From contig JACATO010000645.1 in assembly GCA_018389105.1 (NCBI GenBank), positions 558,001 to 622,000 on the forward strand: a DNA stretch of 64,000 nt, written 5' to 3'. Positions 37,851-50,165 of the stretch are shown here, one piece after another; positions within the stretch are counted from its first letter, which is position 1; the number at the start of each line of letters is the position of its first letter. The notes below the pieces were generated by a model that did not search any database, was not told where the DNA came from, and saw only the letters and a list, made by a program, of their open reading frames with translations. The position numbers and the translations under genes are program-made. The stretch is from Nautilus pompilius (lineage: Eukaryota > Mollusca > Cephalopoda > Nautilida > Nautilidae).

Positions 37851-38455
37851 TTTTCGTTTACAGGCTTCTTGAATAATTCCTGTTATGGCTATGATCATAA
37901 ATGGTTTTTGTAATTATTCTTTAACTGTAAGTATACAGTAGGTGCTACATATTTAATTTTGGAAATATCCAAGTTCCCAGGTTGCATGAATTTCTAGTTT
38001 GCATCACTATCACAAACTATATTTGACTAAGAATTAACCATCCAGGTTCTCATTCGCCCGTGATATGAGTAGAGGTTTTAGAATGTTTGTAACATCTAAA
38101 TAGGCAAACATACTACAGAGAGAGGAGCAGTGCACTTGATAATTTCTAGAGGAGAAAAAGATATTTATTTTCCTTAGAATTTTTTTGTGAACTAATTTCT
38201 TTTCCTTATTTTTTAATATATGTAACAGAAGTAAGGAAAAATATGGAGGTGCTCTGATGTTAGCTTTTCTGGAAGATGAATTCTTAAAATAAGGCAAGTA
38301 TTTGAAAAAACTCAAGTATGTATACCATGTTTTCTAGTGGAGAGGCTGTGCCTGCTAATCACCTGCACTCATTGATCAATCTGGCACACAAATTTCAGAC
38401 TTTTCATGTTTAAGAAGTATTTATCCAATGATTAATACATGAAAGCATTTGTAGT

Positions 38456-38629
38456 GTAAGGGAGACTGCTGGGGCTAGTGTTGTTAAAGATGTAAGTTGT
38501 TATTGCCAGTAGTTTATACTTAAATGTATAGTTGAGCCATGATATTGAATATAACTCATCTATGTTTAATTAGGAACTACTGGGGCTATAACAACTTACC
38601 CTATAACATCTATCCCTAGTCTCCCTTAC
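38456..38629. repeat. Palindromic MITE, copy B
   Basis: 174 bp bounded by GTAAGGGAGACT and its inverse AGTCTCCCTTAC. The right arm contains AATTAGGAACTACTGGGGCT, the inverse of the family core. No coding capacity. Confidence 0.85.
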
Positions 38630-40955
38630 ATGAAAAGAATGTTCCTTATGTATGATAAGATCTTCTAGTGCCAGAAGTACTGCATAAAGTGGAGACCCAG
38701 TTAGGTTTTGCTTCTGTGATCAGTTGTCATATTTAAAAGGTGAGTTGAGTCTGGTGCTTAGCCCTTCCCATATTAACGCAGCATGGGATCAACTACTTCA
38801 CTTTGATACAGCAGCAGGCAGCTAAGAAGCAAGTCCCTACTAGAACTCTCCATTTTTAGAGGTGAGAGGAAATCGCAGCATCTAGAGAAAACCCATGTAG
38901 CTAACTGGAAAAGGTGGCAATTCTTAATAATGCTTTACCATGAATAGGTCTATACTGTATTATATGCTACACTTTTGACATCAGTGGTAATTCAAAAACA
39001 ACCAACACACATTAATATAGTTTAATAAAATAAGGAAGATGAAGCAAACATCCAGGGGATGATTTGATAAAGTTAATTCTATTTTATATTTACTGGAGAA
39101 TGCATTTTGTTATGGATTCATAATTACTAGTAACTTAATGCTACCAAGTATTACTTATCAGGAACAATTAATTTTACTCTTAATAACAATATTGTGACTA
39201 TGAGAATACTTAAATTTTGTCTAATAAGTAACTTTGAAATGTTAGAGGACTTATTGCTTTATTTAAAAAAAGAAAATAGAATTTTAAAAATTGTAAAACA
39301 TTAATTTACCTAAAATTTCAATTCTCATATTGTTTTAAATGTTGTTTTTTAAATACTTTTAAAATGTTTACTTCAAGTTTAATTCCAGAATTCTGATCAG
39401 AAAGTCAGACTGAAATATTAAAAGTTCCTTAATAATTTCAACAAGTTGAAATCTTTTACTTGAAAATAATTCTACTTTAATCTTTGGAAAAATCTAGAAT
39501 GCACCATAAGGAAATTTTATGGGCTTGTTAAACACACTTTTTATTAGGTTACATCAGTACAATCAAAACCCTGTACATTTAAATCACCATGCATGAACAT
39601 TTTACATAAAGCTATAAAATATCTGTAGTGCCATCTGTTGACTAAAACGTGTTGCTCTACAGATGATTGTGCTGGTGAAAATGTATAAGACATGGACAAA
39701 TCAAGTAAGCAGTTTTACTAAAAACAACAACAAGCAATCAAGAAATTTATGAAAGTAAGATAATTAGTTCCAACATAGGAAGATTGAGTTAATCTCAGCA
39801 GAGAGAAATGGCTGTCTATTTGTATCAACAACCTAGACAAAACATTAGATTTCTGATTTTAAAACTTTTACTTTACCACATTAATTTTTAGTTTTCAAAA
39901 ATATATATACTATCCCATTTCTAATTGCCTTGCACTGTAGAATTAAACACTTTATTCTACTTTTTACTTTTTATGAAACACACTAATATACAGTCAAAGC
40001 CATTTTCAGGTATGGTATACCAAATTTAGAAACACCAATTATTGAAACAACTGATATTATGATCTCTGGTGAACAGATAGCTTCTGGATGGCAAATGTTA
40101 GCTAATTAGTAAATTTACATTAATCATTAAAAATTATATGGGAACTTGTATATATATTGTGTGATCCCAATGGGTTTTTAAACCATTATAATTGGCTAAT
40201 TCTGAAAAGTCTTAAAATATCTATATATATATATCCTTGACAAAGCCTGTTTTTTGTTGTAGCTCTTGATTTTTCTATAGTTGGTTTATTTGCTTTTATG
40301 ATTTCAGATGTTTTCCTTGTTGATGCTTGATTTCATATCATTGCAGTATCCAGATTGTTCTTTGGTTGTAACTGAGTTAATTGAAACTGGAATGCCATAA
40401 TTTCTTGTTAAAGGTCAAACTTCAGTTAACAGTCTTTTGCTTATGCAAAGTAGATGCTAAAAACTGACATAAATACAAATGCACACCCAGAGTACAACAA
40501 AAAAATTTATTATGTGTATTGCGCATCTATTTACAAACTGTTAATCACTTTGGAGTAACAGCTTTTTAAAATGCTTAAGAAATTTCTGATCTCACTTGCC
40601 AAAACTAAACAAATTTAACATTAATTCTATAATAAACAATAAAAAGTGGGAAAACATGCAAAATCTGGTAACAAAGTCTAAACCATTAGAAAATTAGTTC
40701 TTTTTACAAATATATTTTATTTTCAAATCAGATTTATAAGAAAATGTTCTAAAAAATCTTTTTAATTAAAAGAAAAATTACCATTAAGTTTTAAAATCTA
40801 TATTACAGTGTTTTAACACTATTATATATCATTTGTTATAATTTCTGTGTCAGGATCTTTGAAATTTTTTATTTGAATCTATTATTATTTTTTTGTTAGT
40901 ATCTTTTAAAGTAATATAATGTCTCTGAGTATAAAGGTTTGGATTTTATCACAAA
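38630..40955. other. Non-coding stretch downstream of CABIT gene 2
   Basis: AT-rich. AATAAA signals on minus in this interval could end the CABIT gene 2 transcript. No other gene seen. Confidence 0.45.
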
Positions 40956-41746
40956 TTACAACTCAGAAGTGTCTGATTTCCAGTTCAGAAACTTGTCTTC
41001 ACTGCTTTTTCCTGGTCTAAATGACAAGGTTCCTGATGATACTGTATTTCCAAAGGAGACAGATGGGCAGAGAGTAAAGGACACCTTCATGTTCTGTAGA
41101 TATTCTTCACTTTCACTTTTACACATGTGCAATGCTTCATTATACTCTGATCTTTGATGAATCTCTTTGTCATTCAGTGCTAAACGAAACCCGACTGGTG
41201 ATGTTACACAAATCTCCATGAGAATTGGATCATCTTCATCTAATGTGGCTGCCATCACTGTAGTTTCAAGAGTGACACCAAATGCATTTAAAAGTCCTGT
41301 GAAATGGCTTATCAAAGGTGGTAAACTTCCACAAATCAAACGAATTGGGAATGGAAAAGTATCTTTAGCTAAAAGTTTCTGTATGTTAGATATTTTATTT
41401 ATTTTTGCATTTTCATGTGGAATTTCACAGAAATCAGCCTTGATTGTAAATGGAATAAGCAGCTCATCATTGCTCTCACTAAAACACTTAAGGAATCTGG
41501 TATGCTTCATTTGTTTATCTACATTTTCAATACCTTTTAGCATCTCTCCTTTGTATGTGTTTTCAGCTACAAGGATCTCACCCAGTGATACTGGTCTGCA
41601 TTCATATTCTGTAATTCTGTTAGTCTGCCTGTATGACATGGTCTCAGACAAGGAAATAATTGTCTTTGACTGAGCACATACTACAGACTCTACACCATGT
41701 AAGTGCGAAGGCCTTTCTTCAACTGATTGTGGAAGGAAAAACCAAC
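40956..41746 (-). CDS. CABIT gene 2, coding exon 2 (terminal)
   Basis: The frame is open from the acceptor at 41747-41748 to TAA at 40956-40958. It includes 32 codons (GWFFLPQSVEER onward) before the first internal Leu/Met start-like codons. Confidence 0.85.
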
Positions 41747-44700
41747 CTACAAAACAAAATTAATTAGATGTAATATTTGAGCCACATACAATTACAGCAC
41801 TAATATTAGTATTAAAAATGATTTTCAGTAGATTAATTGTGCACTGCCTGCAGTTAGATAATTTTCTATAAATCACAGCCAGGTATAAATATCTAAAAGC
41901 CAATAGAACATGGTATTGTTTGTTTTTTTAGTATTCTATTCACAATTTTTCATATGTTATAGTTTAACAATTTTTTTTTAACTTTAAAATTATAAATTAT
42001 ACTGCAGTAAAAGTTATTTACTGGCAACTTAAAATTCATTAAGCCTGTCAAAAATGTAAAGATTTTGAAAAATAATGAAATTTGTGAAGATAACTGACCT
42101 TAAGTTTTAGTATGTTAAATTAACGTTGTTTTTTTAATGGAATAACTTTAGCAGTTGATAATATAACAGAACAGTAGGCAAGTATATAGATAATGGATAA
42201 TAAACCAACATATTAGTTAACTATATTGCAAGGTGTTACCTATGTGTGGCTGCAGGGGTGGGGAGCTCATCCCCCCCCTTAAAAAAGTTGGTGGTGATAA
42301 TGTAATGATGACAGTATTTTTTACCTGATTTACCATGTTCACTGGCCTGTGGGGAATCCAGCAAGAAATAACAAGTCTGACCACACCCAGCCAAAAGCCC
42401 AAAGGTCAAAGGCTGGGAAGAGAGCAGCAATGTAAGAAAATACAATATAAGGCACTGGTAGATAGGGTGTCTCTCTGTCTAGTTTTGAGAAACAAGCTGA
42501 TAGATTAATTTAAAAATGAAGCAGTCACCAAATGGTTACCATAACAGTGTTTTAATTAGTTACTTACTGACCCTAGTAATGCTTCTAATTGGTTAATTTA
42601 ACTAAGCCCTAGAAACCATTTTCATATCCCAGTAGGCTATAAAAATTGGCATAGAAATCCCCATCCGATAGCTCAATGATCCAGTAAAGTCCAATATGGT
42701 TTACATTTGTATTTGTTTTAGATATTTTGTTAATCTTCATTTTCCAAAAATGGATATCAGAAGGATTTTAGCGAAGCAGAGATTATAAATGCCAGATGAG
42801 GAAGCAAAGAAGAAGACAAGAACTTACAAACAAAGCCACACTATCTCTGGTCATCAACAGCAGCTAAATGTGATCAACCCAATTATTCTGATGATATCGG
42901 ATTGAATGTTAAATTATCTATAAAACTAATGAACAATCTTAAACACAATCTACTTGTAAAAAGTGATTGAGAATGATGATTTCAAAAAGGATGCAAAAGT
43001 AGCCCAAAGATTTTTATCGCGTGTGGCTAAATCAATATTCACTAAAATTTTGTTAGTCCCACCCAAAAGGAGCAATTTGTAAACATTGCACAATTCTCCC
43101 ACAGCCACTTCATTGTAGGATACAGGGAACCTTCACCATGGCACCTTTTATAAGGTATAAAGACTTTCATAAAAGTGCAAGCAGTTATATTCCTACTGCT
43201 TGGCACAGAAACGTGCAAATAGATGCAACTAACATTTCAGTCATCAGGAAAATTCCAGAAATGAATATTGTGTGTCAACTGAACAGTGCTTTGAAGTGAG
43301 ACAATGAACAGAACTGGAAAGTATCATATTCAATACATGGTAAAGGAAGCAAAACTGAAATGCTAAAAACCTGTTTAATTTTCATATTGAATCAGATAAG
43401 ATGCTACAAAACCATTTCATAAATATTCCAGCTAATGCTTGTTATACATCTGTCCATGTAGAAAATGAACTAATCAGTCTCTGTGAAGAAAAAAATCATC
43501 AGGGAAGAAATAGTTTCTTTTAGTAAACAATAATGCTGGATTTTTAGTAATTGCTGATGAAAGCAATGACTTATCAAAAAGGAGCAATTGACACTTGATG
43601 TACATTTTATTGACACACCTGTTGAAAATATAATTTGAGAAGAATTTTTGGGTTTCTCAAAACTATATGAACTGGGTGCTACTTCCATTGCCAATACTAC
43701 CATTGATCAGTGTAAAATTTTGGCTTGCATCTATAAAAACTACCTGGTCAAGGAAGGATATGATGGGTGCTCTACAATAGCAGAGAAGGAATGGAGCATG
43801 CAAACTACAATAAAAATATAAGTATCCAAAAACAGTTTGTCCATTGTGCTGCTCATAAACTCAATCTGGTTGAGAATGACTTCAAACGTGTACCTGAGAT
43901 ATGCAATACAATGGTACATTCAAAGCTATCATAAAGTTTTTCCATGAGAGTCCAAAGAGATGTCTTCCCTCAAGTGTGCCACTACTATCTGAAACACATT
44001 AGATTGAAACACAAAAATATTAAAAATGTTTCTGATAACTTTGAACATGTTTTTGATCATTGAAGCATATTGACCACTACAGCTTCAGGTAAAACAAGTC
44101 AAGATGCACATCAATTCAATGTTAGAATCTGCAACACAGGCTCTCAAAGCTGTTGAACTTGATATCATAAAAGTATATGAACATTTTCAAGAGCTTATTA
44201 TGCTTTGTGAACACCAGAAAAAAAGCAGAAGAACAATTCAACAAAAATTTTTCTGTAGTTCAACAGTTGTCAAAGAGGTAGAATATTAAATTATCTGTTC
44301 CTAGACAATAAAGATGGTAGACATTTTGATCTAATGCTGGTGGCTCAATCATGAAGGAATATTTTCGTCAAACATTGTTTACACTATATTTGGACTCAAT
44401 CATTTAATCTTTTGCCTGCTACTGATGTATATACACCATTTATTTGTGGTATAATCTGTACCAGTGTATTGCTCACTCTGCAGCTTTTACTGATGGGCTG
44501 GCAATTAGGGTCACAAGAATTTGTCACTGTGTTAATGGGGATACACAGAAAAAGATTGAAAATCACTGTCCTACAGGCTTGAGAAGGCCCAACTTGAATA
44601 CAGCTAAGATAAAGCATCAGCAGCCACTTTTCATCATCTCTGCAAAATCATTGAAAAAATAATATAAAAGGTCCCATACAGAGGCGATGCCATTACTGCA

Positions 44701-47700
44701 ATTCTAGTAAAGTAATCTGTATCATTGTTTCATAAACATGGGAGATTATATTACTAGCAAGTCAACATATGTATATTTTTCTGCATTATTCATATTTTGT
44801 CTTAAATAATATAACATTAACTATTAATTGACATAAGTTGTAATGATTGTATTCAGAATACCCAGGCAACATGGTTAGATAGCTGCCTCTACTTTCATTT
44901 AGAAGTGTGAAAATTTATAATTAATAAACTAGTAATTTTTGGAAAATTTGTACTACTGATTCTGACATTTCTTTGCTGTATTATTATAAAAATTAGTTTC
45001 ATTTCAAATGAATAAGCAGCTAGTCAACAGATTTCAGTGAAAATTACTTGGGAAATTCAAGTGAAACTCAGCTACCATCAACATAAAGGTAGCTGGCCAA
45101 GTTTCAGTTGAATGTCCATCATGTTGTGGTTCATTGTGTATATGGTTTGTTAACTAGATTTTGATTATGCTTTTACTTTTCTAAAAATAATTTTTAAAAA
45201 CTAGTTTTAATTAAAGTATTAATTAAATTCTTTTAATAATATTAAAATAAATTGTAAGTCATGTGGTTAAAATCAAAACTATTATGATATAAAACGTAGT
45301 CTTCCAACCGTCAGTGTGTTTGTGGATGTTTTAGAGATAATGATGCCACACTTACTGGCGACAGATTGCTATATTCTAACTAACTGGAAGCATAGTAGTC
45401 ACAGAACTCTAAACTGGTTATTTGGAAATTAAATTGGCATGAAATTTCCTGACATTTATAGTGGAGTATTCAGGACAGCATCTGTAGAGAAGACATCTTT
45501 ACTTCATTTTTAATGGCCGCTATAATAAAGAATCAAAAGGCTATGTTCATTTGGAATTTACATGACATCATTTGAGTAAAATCACATCAATCAATATAAA
45601 GATGGTGTTTTTCAAATTACATTTGTATATAAAAGTAATGATTAAATGAAGATAACTTTCCATCAATCATTATTTTTCAAATAAAATTTACCAAAAATAA
45701 AGAAAAAAATATTTTTTATGGGAAATGTAGAATAATAATTATCACCATAGGGACTTGTTGTCAACAATATTCATTACATTGCCACGGACAACATTTGGAC
45801 AAGTCTGGTTAAAATACACTAGAGATGTTCAGATGAAACACAGCTAGATACCATCACAGGGATATTTCATCTGGCCTTCATTTGAACATCCCTAGTGTTA
45901 CTAATTTATGCAGATCATTTTTGTGTATGTCAACTTAGACAAAGTTGGACAAATCCCATTTAGAGATTATTTGGTTTGGAATGTATTAAATATTTCAGCA
46001 AAAACTATTGAGTTTTGAAGATGTATAACTGTCAACTACATACAAATTTTCATGGTCAATTATTTTTACTAGAAAAAATAAACAAGCATGGTTATGGTTA
46101 TGATTAATACAAATGTCAGTGTGCCAATAGTGTTGATATAACCATGGGTGAGCAGCTGGGGGAACATCCATTCAGTGAACTTCATTACCAGCAAATATAC
46201 TTATAACTCAAATAAGTTTTGAGAAGTTGAAAAATATGAAAACATATTTTGAGGTTTATCTATCAATAAATTTGTCATTTTGTAAAGCTTGATTGACTGA
46301 TGCCATCTGATATGAGCCCTGGTAAAGGTTAAATAAATTGGAAAACCATTTTGTTTTATCGGTCTTGAGTCATAGCAAAATGGTTTGGTTATGGAGAAGA
46401 TCTGACAAAAACCTTCAGTTCTAATAACTTTAATACAAGATGATCGTGTATGGAGGTGGAAGCATCTTGGTTAGGACTGCAACTTGGATTGACAAAAAGA
46501 CAAAATTAGTGTTTGTTGAAAGACATCCATCATTATATTAATACAGCATACTAAGAATTGACATCTAAGAAGATAGTACCACATGTTCCACCTATTGTGT
46601 GATATTCATTTTCTTTCCTGGATACTCCAATGCCCTAATATGAATCCAACTGAGCACTTGTGGGAGCATCAGGATTTTCAACTGAGAGAAACCAGTCTGT
46701 ATCCTGCTATTATGATGGAATTAAAGGAAACTCTCTCTCACATATTAGGGAACCTGAACTAGACTGTGATTAAAATTCTCATTAATTAAATTTCAAGCAG
46801 TCTTGACAATGTGCTAACAAAACAATTGCACTTTAGTGCCAGTCTTTATTTACCATTTTTAGCAACAAACTTATCGTAATAATAACAGGTGACCAAATTA
46901 TTGTGATAGTGCACTGTTTGTGGGAAAGGTGTTATATCTAAACAATGAATTCCAGATGAAAATAAGCACCTAATCTTTTGTTTGTAAGACACTAACAAAA
47001 GCAAAAATTATGTTTTTGAAAAAGAAGTCTTTTGGACTAAAAATATACTTTTTTAAAAGACATTTTCAAATTTAAAAAATTGCATGAGAATTCAGCTGCC
47101 AGAAGACTAACCATACAAGGATGTAAATGTGGCATAATCTATAAACATCGTGAGAATAAATGATGGAGTCAACACTGATATGGAAGATTAGTGTATTCAT
47201 GATCACTGGGAAATTGATCACAAAATTAAATCTAAATGGCAAAACAGTAATAGAAAAAGTGGTTTTGCTGATCTTGGATGAATGGCTAGAAATTATTGAA
47301 ACTTGACTTAAGGCATATAACAGAACATCTGTATTGTCTGAATGTTTATTATAGGGCATAAGAGTTAGCCCCACAGTAGCTTTACTGAAATACTTTTAAT
47401 AATTTTGAAACCTGCGGTTCATTAGTTCTTTGTGATTTGGAATAAATGCTATTTTCAAACAAATAGAATTGTACATGATTTGTCAGTAGGAAGCAGGGTT
47501 ACCAGCTGCAACTAATCTTTACCTATGGCAACAGCTGGAGAGACTTTGGTGCAGAATTCACAAACAATTTGTTGGTTCCATGATAACCAAGTACAACTCA
47601 GTTGGTAAGGAGGACTGTTTAATTTTTTAAAAAATTCTTATCACAGAGAACCTCTTCAGATTTTTGCTCCTTCATCTATCCAACAACTTCTAATCATAAC

Positions 47701-48319
47701 AACTTGCATAATACCAGCAGACATACATTTAGATAATTAAATCTTGAATTAATTGTTAGTACAGTACGAATAGTAAATGGAGTGAGGTGGTCACTTGAAG
47801 TAAATGAAAAGATAACAAGACCAGTGTTATGCAGTCAAAAAGAAATGTAGATCAGCTGTGGCATGCAGAAGAGAATTGCCAATAAGGTCAAAATCAACTA
47901 CAAACTAAACTCCCACAAATAGATGTAGATAAGTTACATGTGGCAAATAAATTCAGAAACTAGCAGTGGTATACTATTCTAATTTTATGAATAGTTTATT
48001 AAATTTTGTACTTACCACGATAGTTTTCTGGGATCAAAATGGTGGGCCCATATTTTGTGCACACATTGTCTTCAGGGTTGTATTTCATACACCTAGTGCA
48101 CAGTTTCTGTACTTCTCTAATTTCGTATATTAGTAAAGGCTGAGTCATATCAAATTTGAAATCCACCCACTGCAGAAAACAAGATTCTGCTGCACACTTT
48201 ACAACTTTTGGCAACTTGAAATTATTCACAATATCTTGTAAAGTATAAACTTGTGTGCTCCATTGGTATTTTAAAGTCGTCGTAGCGTCAGCAACTCTAG
48301 TTTTCCTCAATTGTTTCAT
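40956..48319 (-). CDS. CABIT-domain protein 2 (GAREM/THEMIS-related)
   Basis: Coding exons 48016..48319 and 40956..41746 join to 364 aa. The donor is TATCGTG|gtaagt and the acceptor ttttgtag, splitting Gly102 in phase 1 exactly as in gene 1. An in-frame TGA lies shortly upstream of the Met and A is at -3, so this start is well supported. Motifs in order: WSTQVYTLQDI (20-30), FKLPKVV (34-40), IPENYRGWFF (96-105), the cysteine core FLKCFSESN (186-194), LLIPFTIKADF (197-207) and the closing strands FPFPIRLICGSLPP. In the core, Ala replaces the usual Gly before Phe. As in gene 1 there is one CABIT domain and a short tail, with no SAM or proline-rich region. Sequence divergence from gene 1 is large although exon structure is kept, so the duplication is old or evolution fast. 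An adaptor role in signalling is inferred from family only. Confidence 0.82.
41747..42700. other. Intron of CABIT gene 2, first part
   Basis: AT-rich. A G+C-richer patch at 42236-42430 is unassigned. Confidence 0.45.
42717..44660 (+). pseudogene. hAT (DUF4371/ZMYM1-like) transposase pseudogene
   Basis: Blocks on + in changing frames: MDIRRILAKQR at 42750, typical of the N-terminus of this transposase group; EEFLGFSKLYELGA at about 43636; EGYDGCSTIAEKEWSMQ at about 43755; IVLLINSIWL near 43845, where HCASHRLNLV is usual in another frame; ALKAVELDIIKVYEHFQEL at 44133; and EYFRQTLFTLYLDSII at about 44355. The last two match the AKALQ.V..DLLKVQ and EYFRVT.Y..FLD..I steps of the family. Many stops show decay. 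At 44549-44571 the sequence ends in GATTGAAAATCACTG, the inverse of a CAGTGATTTTCAATC-type hAT terminus. It lies antisense in the CABIT gene 2 intron. Confidence 0.75.
45051..45117. repeat. Small palindromic repeat, copy 1
   Basis: AAGTGAAACTCAGCTACCATC is mirrored by GGTAGCTGGCCAAGTTTCAGTTG. Related to 45817..45898. Confidence 0.55.
45817..45898. repeat. Small palindromic repeat, copy 2
   Basis: 82 bp: CACTAGAGATGTTCAGATGAA on the left is mirrored by TTCATTTGAACATCCCTAGTG on the right, around a CAGCTAGATACCATCACAGG centre. Confidence 0.75.
46340..46880 (+). pseudogene. Tc1-like transposase relic
   Basis: In broken + frames: VWRRSDKNLQF, then YGGGSILVRTATWIDKKTKL and VFVERHPSLY, then PNMNPTEHLWEHQ followed by decayed helices. 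These follow the order of Tc1-family transposases: VWRR..E, GGGS.MVWG, and the third-residue motif SPDLNPIEHLWDE. No DNA-binding half or terminal repeats were identified. It lies in the CABIT gene 2 intron, antisense. Confidence 0.8.
47313..47660. repeat. Local duplication, copy without exon
   Basis: Two blocks, A (47313-47460) and B (47485-47660), match 49296-49440 and 49996-50165 in the same order. For example, B shares GCAGGGTTACCAGCTGCA and ATGATAACCAAGTACAACT. Here A and B are only about 25 bp apart. Confidence 0.65.
48016..48319 (-). CDS. CABIT gene 2, coding exon 1
   Basis: Encodes residues 1-101 plus one base of Gly102. It contains a cysteine-rich loop (CTRCMKYNPEDNVC) where gene 1 has a serine-rich loop. 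Confidence 0.82.
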
Positions 48320-49295
48320 GCTTGTTCATCAGTCATAATAAGCTTTATAGCTGTTGTTTCAAGCTTCTATTTTATCTTATTCTTTTTAGCATATGCTAGT
48401 ATTTAAGCCACACAAATTTACCTGTCTCAGTTCAGGAATCTACATTACCTTGATTATAATGCACTTTCTACCTGAAAAATATCTTTGTATTGTATACCTA
48501 TTCATTTGAAGCATTCTTTTGCTATACATTTCCATACACTACAGGTCACTGCTTTTGAAGGTCAAGCAGGTTTTTCTAATAACAAACTTGCCAGTAAACA
48601 CAAAGGGCAAATTGTTAAGGCTGTGCTACTTATATATATATCAGTGTTTTCTTCCATTTTTTCTTTTTAACTTTATGTTTTGTGACAGGATTCATATGAA
48701 CAGGGTTAAAATGCACATAAACATCAAGTCTGCTCTCACATATTTACTGAACGCCAGTGTCACTGATGTTCAAGATTTATTTAATTATCTTAATTTATTA
48801 AATGGTACTTAATGTTATATAATATATTTTTTCTTTAAATAATTAATGGAAATTTGGTCATTGTCAGAGTAACAAAAGATGTAATTTCATAAATACCTTA
48901 GTGCCACTGGAGCAAAGTGCATGATTAGCATCACAAAAGCATAGATTTTGAGATGTGTTTTGTAGGCTGATGCATTCTAGCAGAAGAAAGAAAAAAACGT
49001 TTATACAGAAGGATTGGCAAACATACTTAAAATAACAACTTAAAGTCATCATAACAGACTCTCTGAATATCTCAAAAGTTTATTCATATTTTTTTATTAA
49101 TTTAACTAGCTCCAACAATTGTAATACAGGCAATTTAACCAACATTACATTATGTGATGTATAATCAATTTAATATATAATATCTTTAACCCTATAAATT
49201 TTTCTATCTATTTTTAGGAAATACTGAAACTAGTTTGCTACAGCACCAGTAATTTCTAATTAAATATATTTTTGAGGCTATCATCTGTGATCTGT
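48320..49295. other. Upstream region of CABIT gene 2
   Basis: AT-rich, with no clear non-coding first exon. The arm-like piece of the palindromic MITE family at 49216-49290 (CAGCACCAGTAATTTCTAAT) is the only repeat recognised. Confidence 0.4.
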
Positions 49296-50165
49296 GGCAC
49301 ATAACTGAATGTCTATAATGTTTGAATGTTTATTATAGAGCTTGAAATTTAGGGTTCTACAGTAGCTGAACTGAAATGTATTTAAGGACTGTAGAATGTA
49401 ACCTGTGGTTCTTTTATGCTTTGAGATCTGGGATACCATATTCTGCATATATATCTTGTGGGTTATATTGAATTTTACGAGCCCTGCACCCTACATGGAG
49501 TATTTCAGTGGTTGAGCTGTATCGGATCTTTTTTACACAATCTGCAGTCATTTGCTGTTTCAATTTTGCATTTAACGTTTGTGAAATTTTGCTCACGGTG
49601 AAAATGAAAATAAGAAGGCTACAGCCAGTCGGCTTATTATTATTATTACCTAAACTAAACTGATTGATTAATCACTGATCATCTTTAGTGCTGTCTTTTA
49701 CACAACCAGCGCTACTTAAATGCAAAAACAAAAAAAAACAAACTTATTTTATTAAGTACTATTTAGATATACATATTAAAACAAAGTTTAATAATTTGTA
49801 TTCGTCATGATCATCCATTTTTGTTGGTGCACTTTTGCTGCCATGTGAAGCTAGAGTATGGTAAATGTTTTTGATGAAGGGTCAGAAGTTTATGGCATAG
49901 GTCAGTTAGGGTCAGTGCTGGCCATATGCATGTTATTTGTGTGTGCATGGTGTATGCGCAAAAATATGATAAATGCTACTTTTTAAATGTCTGTCTGAAG
50001 CAGGGTTACCAGCTGCAGCTAAATTTCATCTATGGCGATAATTGAAGAGACCCTAATGCAGAATAATCAAAGAATTTTCTGGTTTCATGATAACCAAGTA
50101 CAACTAAACTGGCCAAGAAAACTTTAATTTTTCAAAAGATCAATGATCACAGAACATCTGTATCA
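49296..50165. repeat. Local duplication, copy containing a CABIT-like pseudo-exon
   Basis: Same A and B blocks as 47313..47660, but separated by about 540 bp that hold the exon-like frame at 49414..49596. Confidence 0.6.
49414..49596 (-). pseudogene. Decayed CABIT first-exon-like fragment
   Basis: A minus frame of 60 codons without an ATG. It reads NAKLKQQMTADCVKK, then CRARKIQYNPQDIYAEYGIP, then a stop. CRARKIQYNPQDIYAEYG parallels CMKYNPEDNVCTKYG of CABIT gene 2 exon 1, and AKLKQQMTADC may parallel FKLPKVVKCAAESC. The opening WST.VYTL strand and the terminal IPE.Y.G with its donor are lost. The similarity is short, so this is a likely but not certain third copy. Confidence 0.45.

Noticed and set aside
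41167-41673. 168-codon plus-strand frame opposite CABIT gene 2 exon 2
   Set aside because: The minus strand carries the CABIT motifs, the matching acceptor and the paralogue's phase. The + frame has none.
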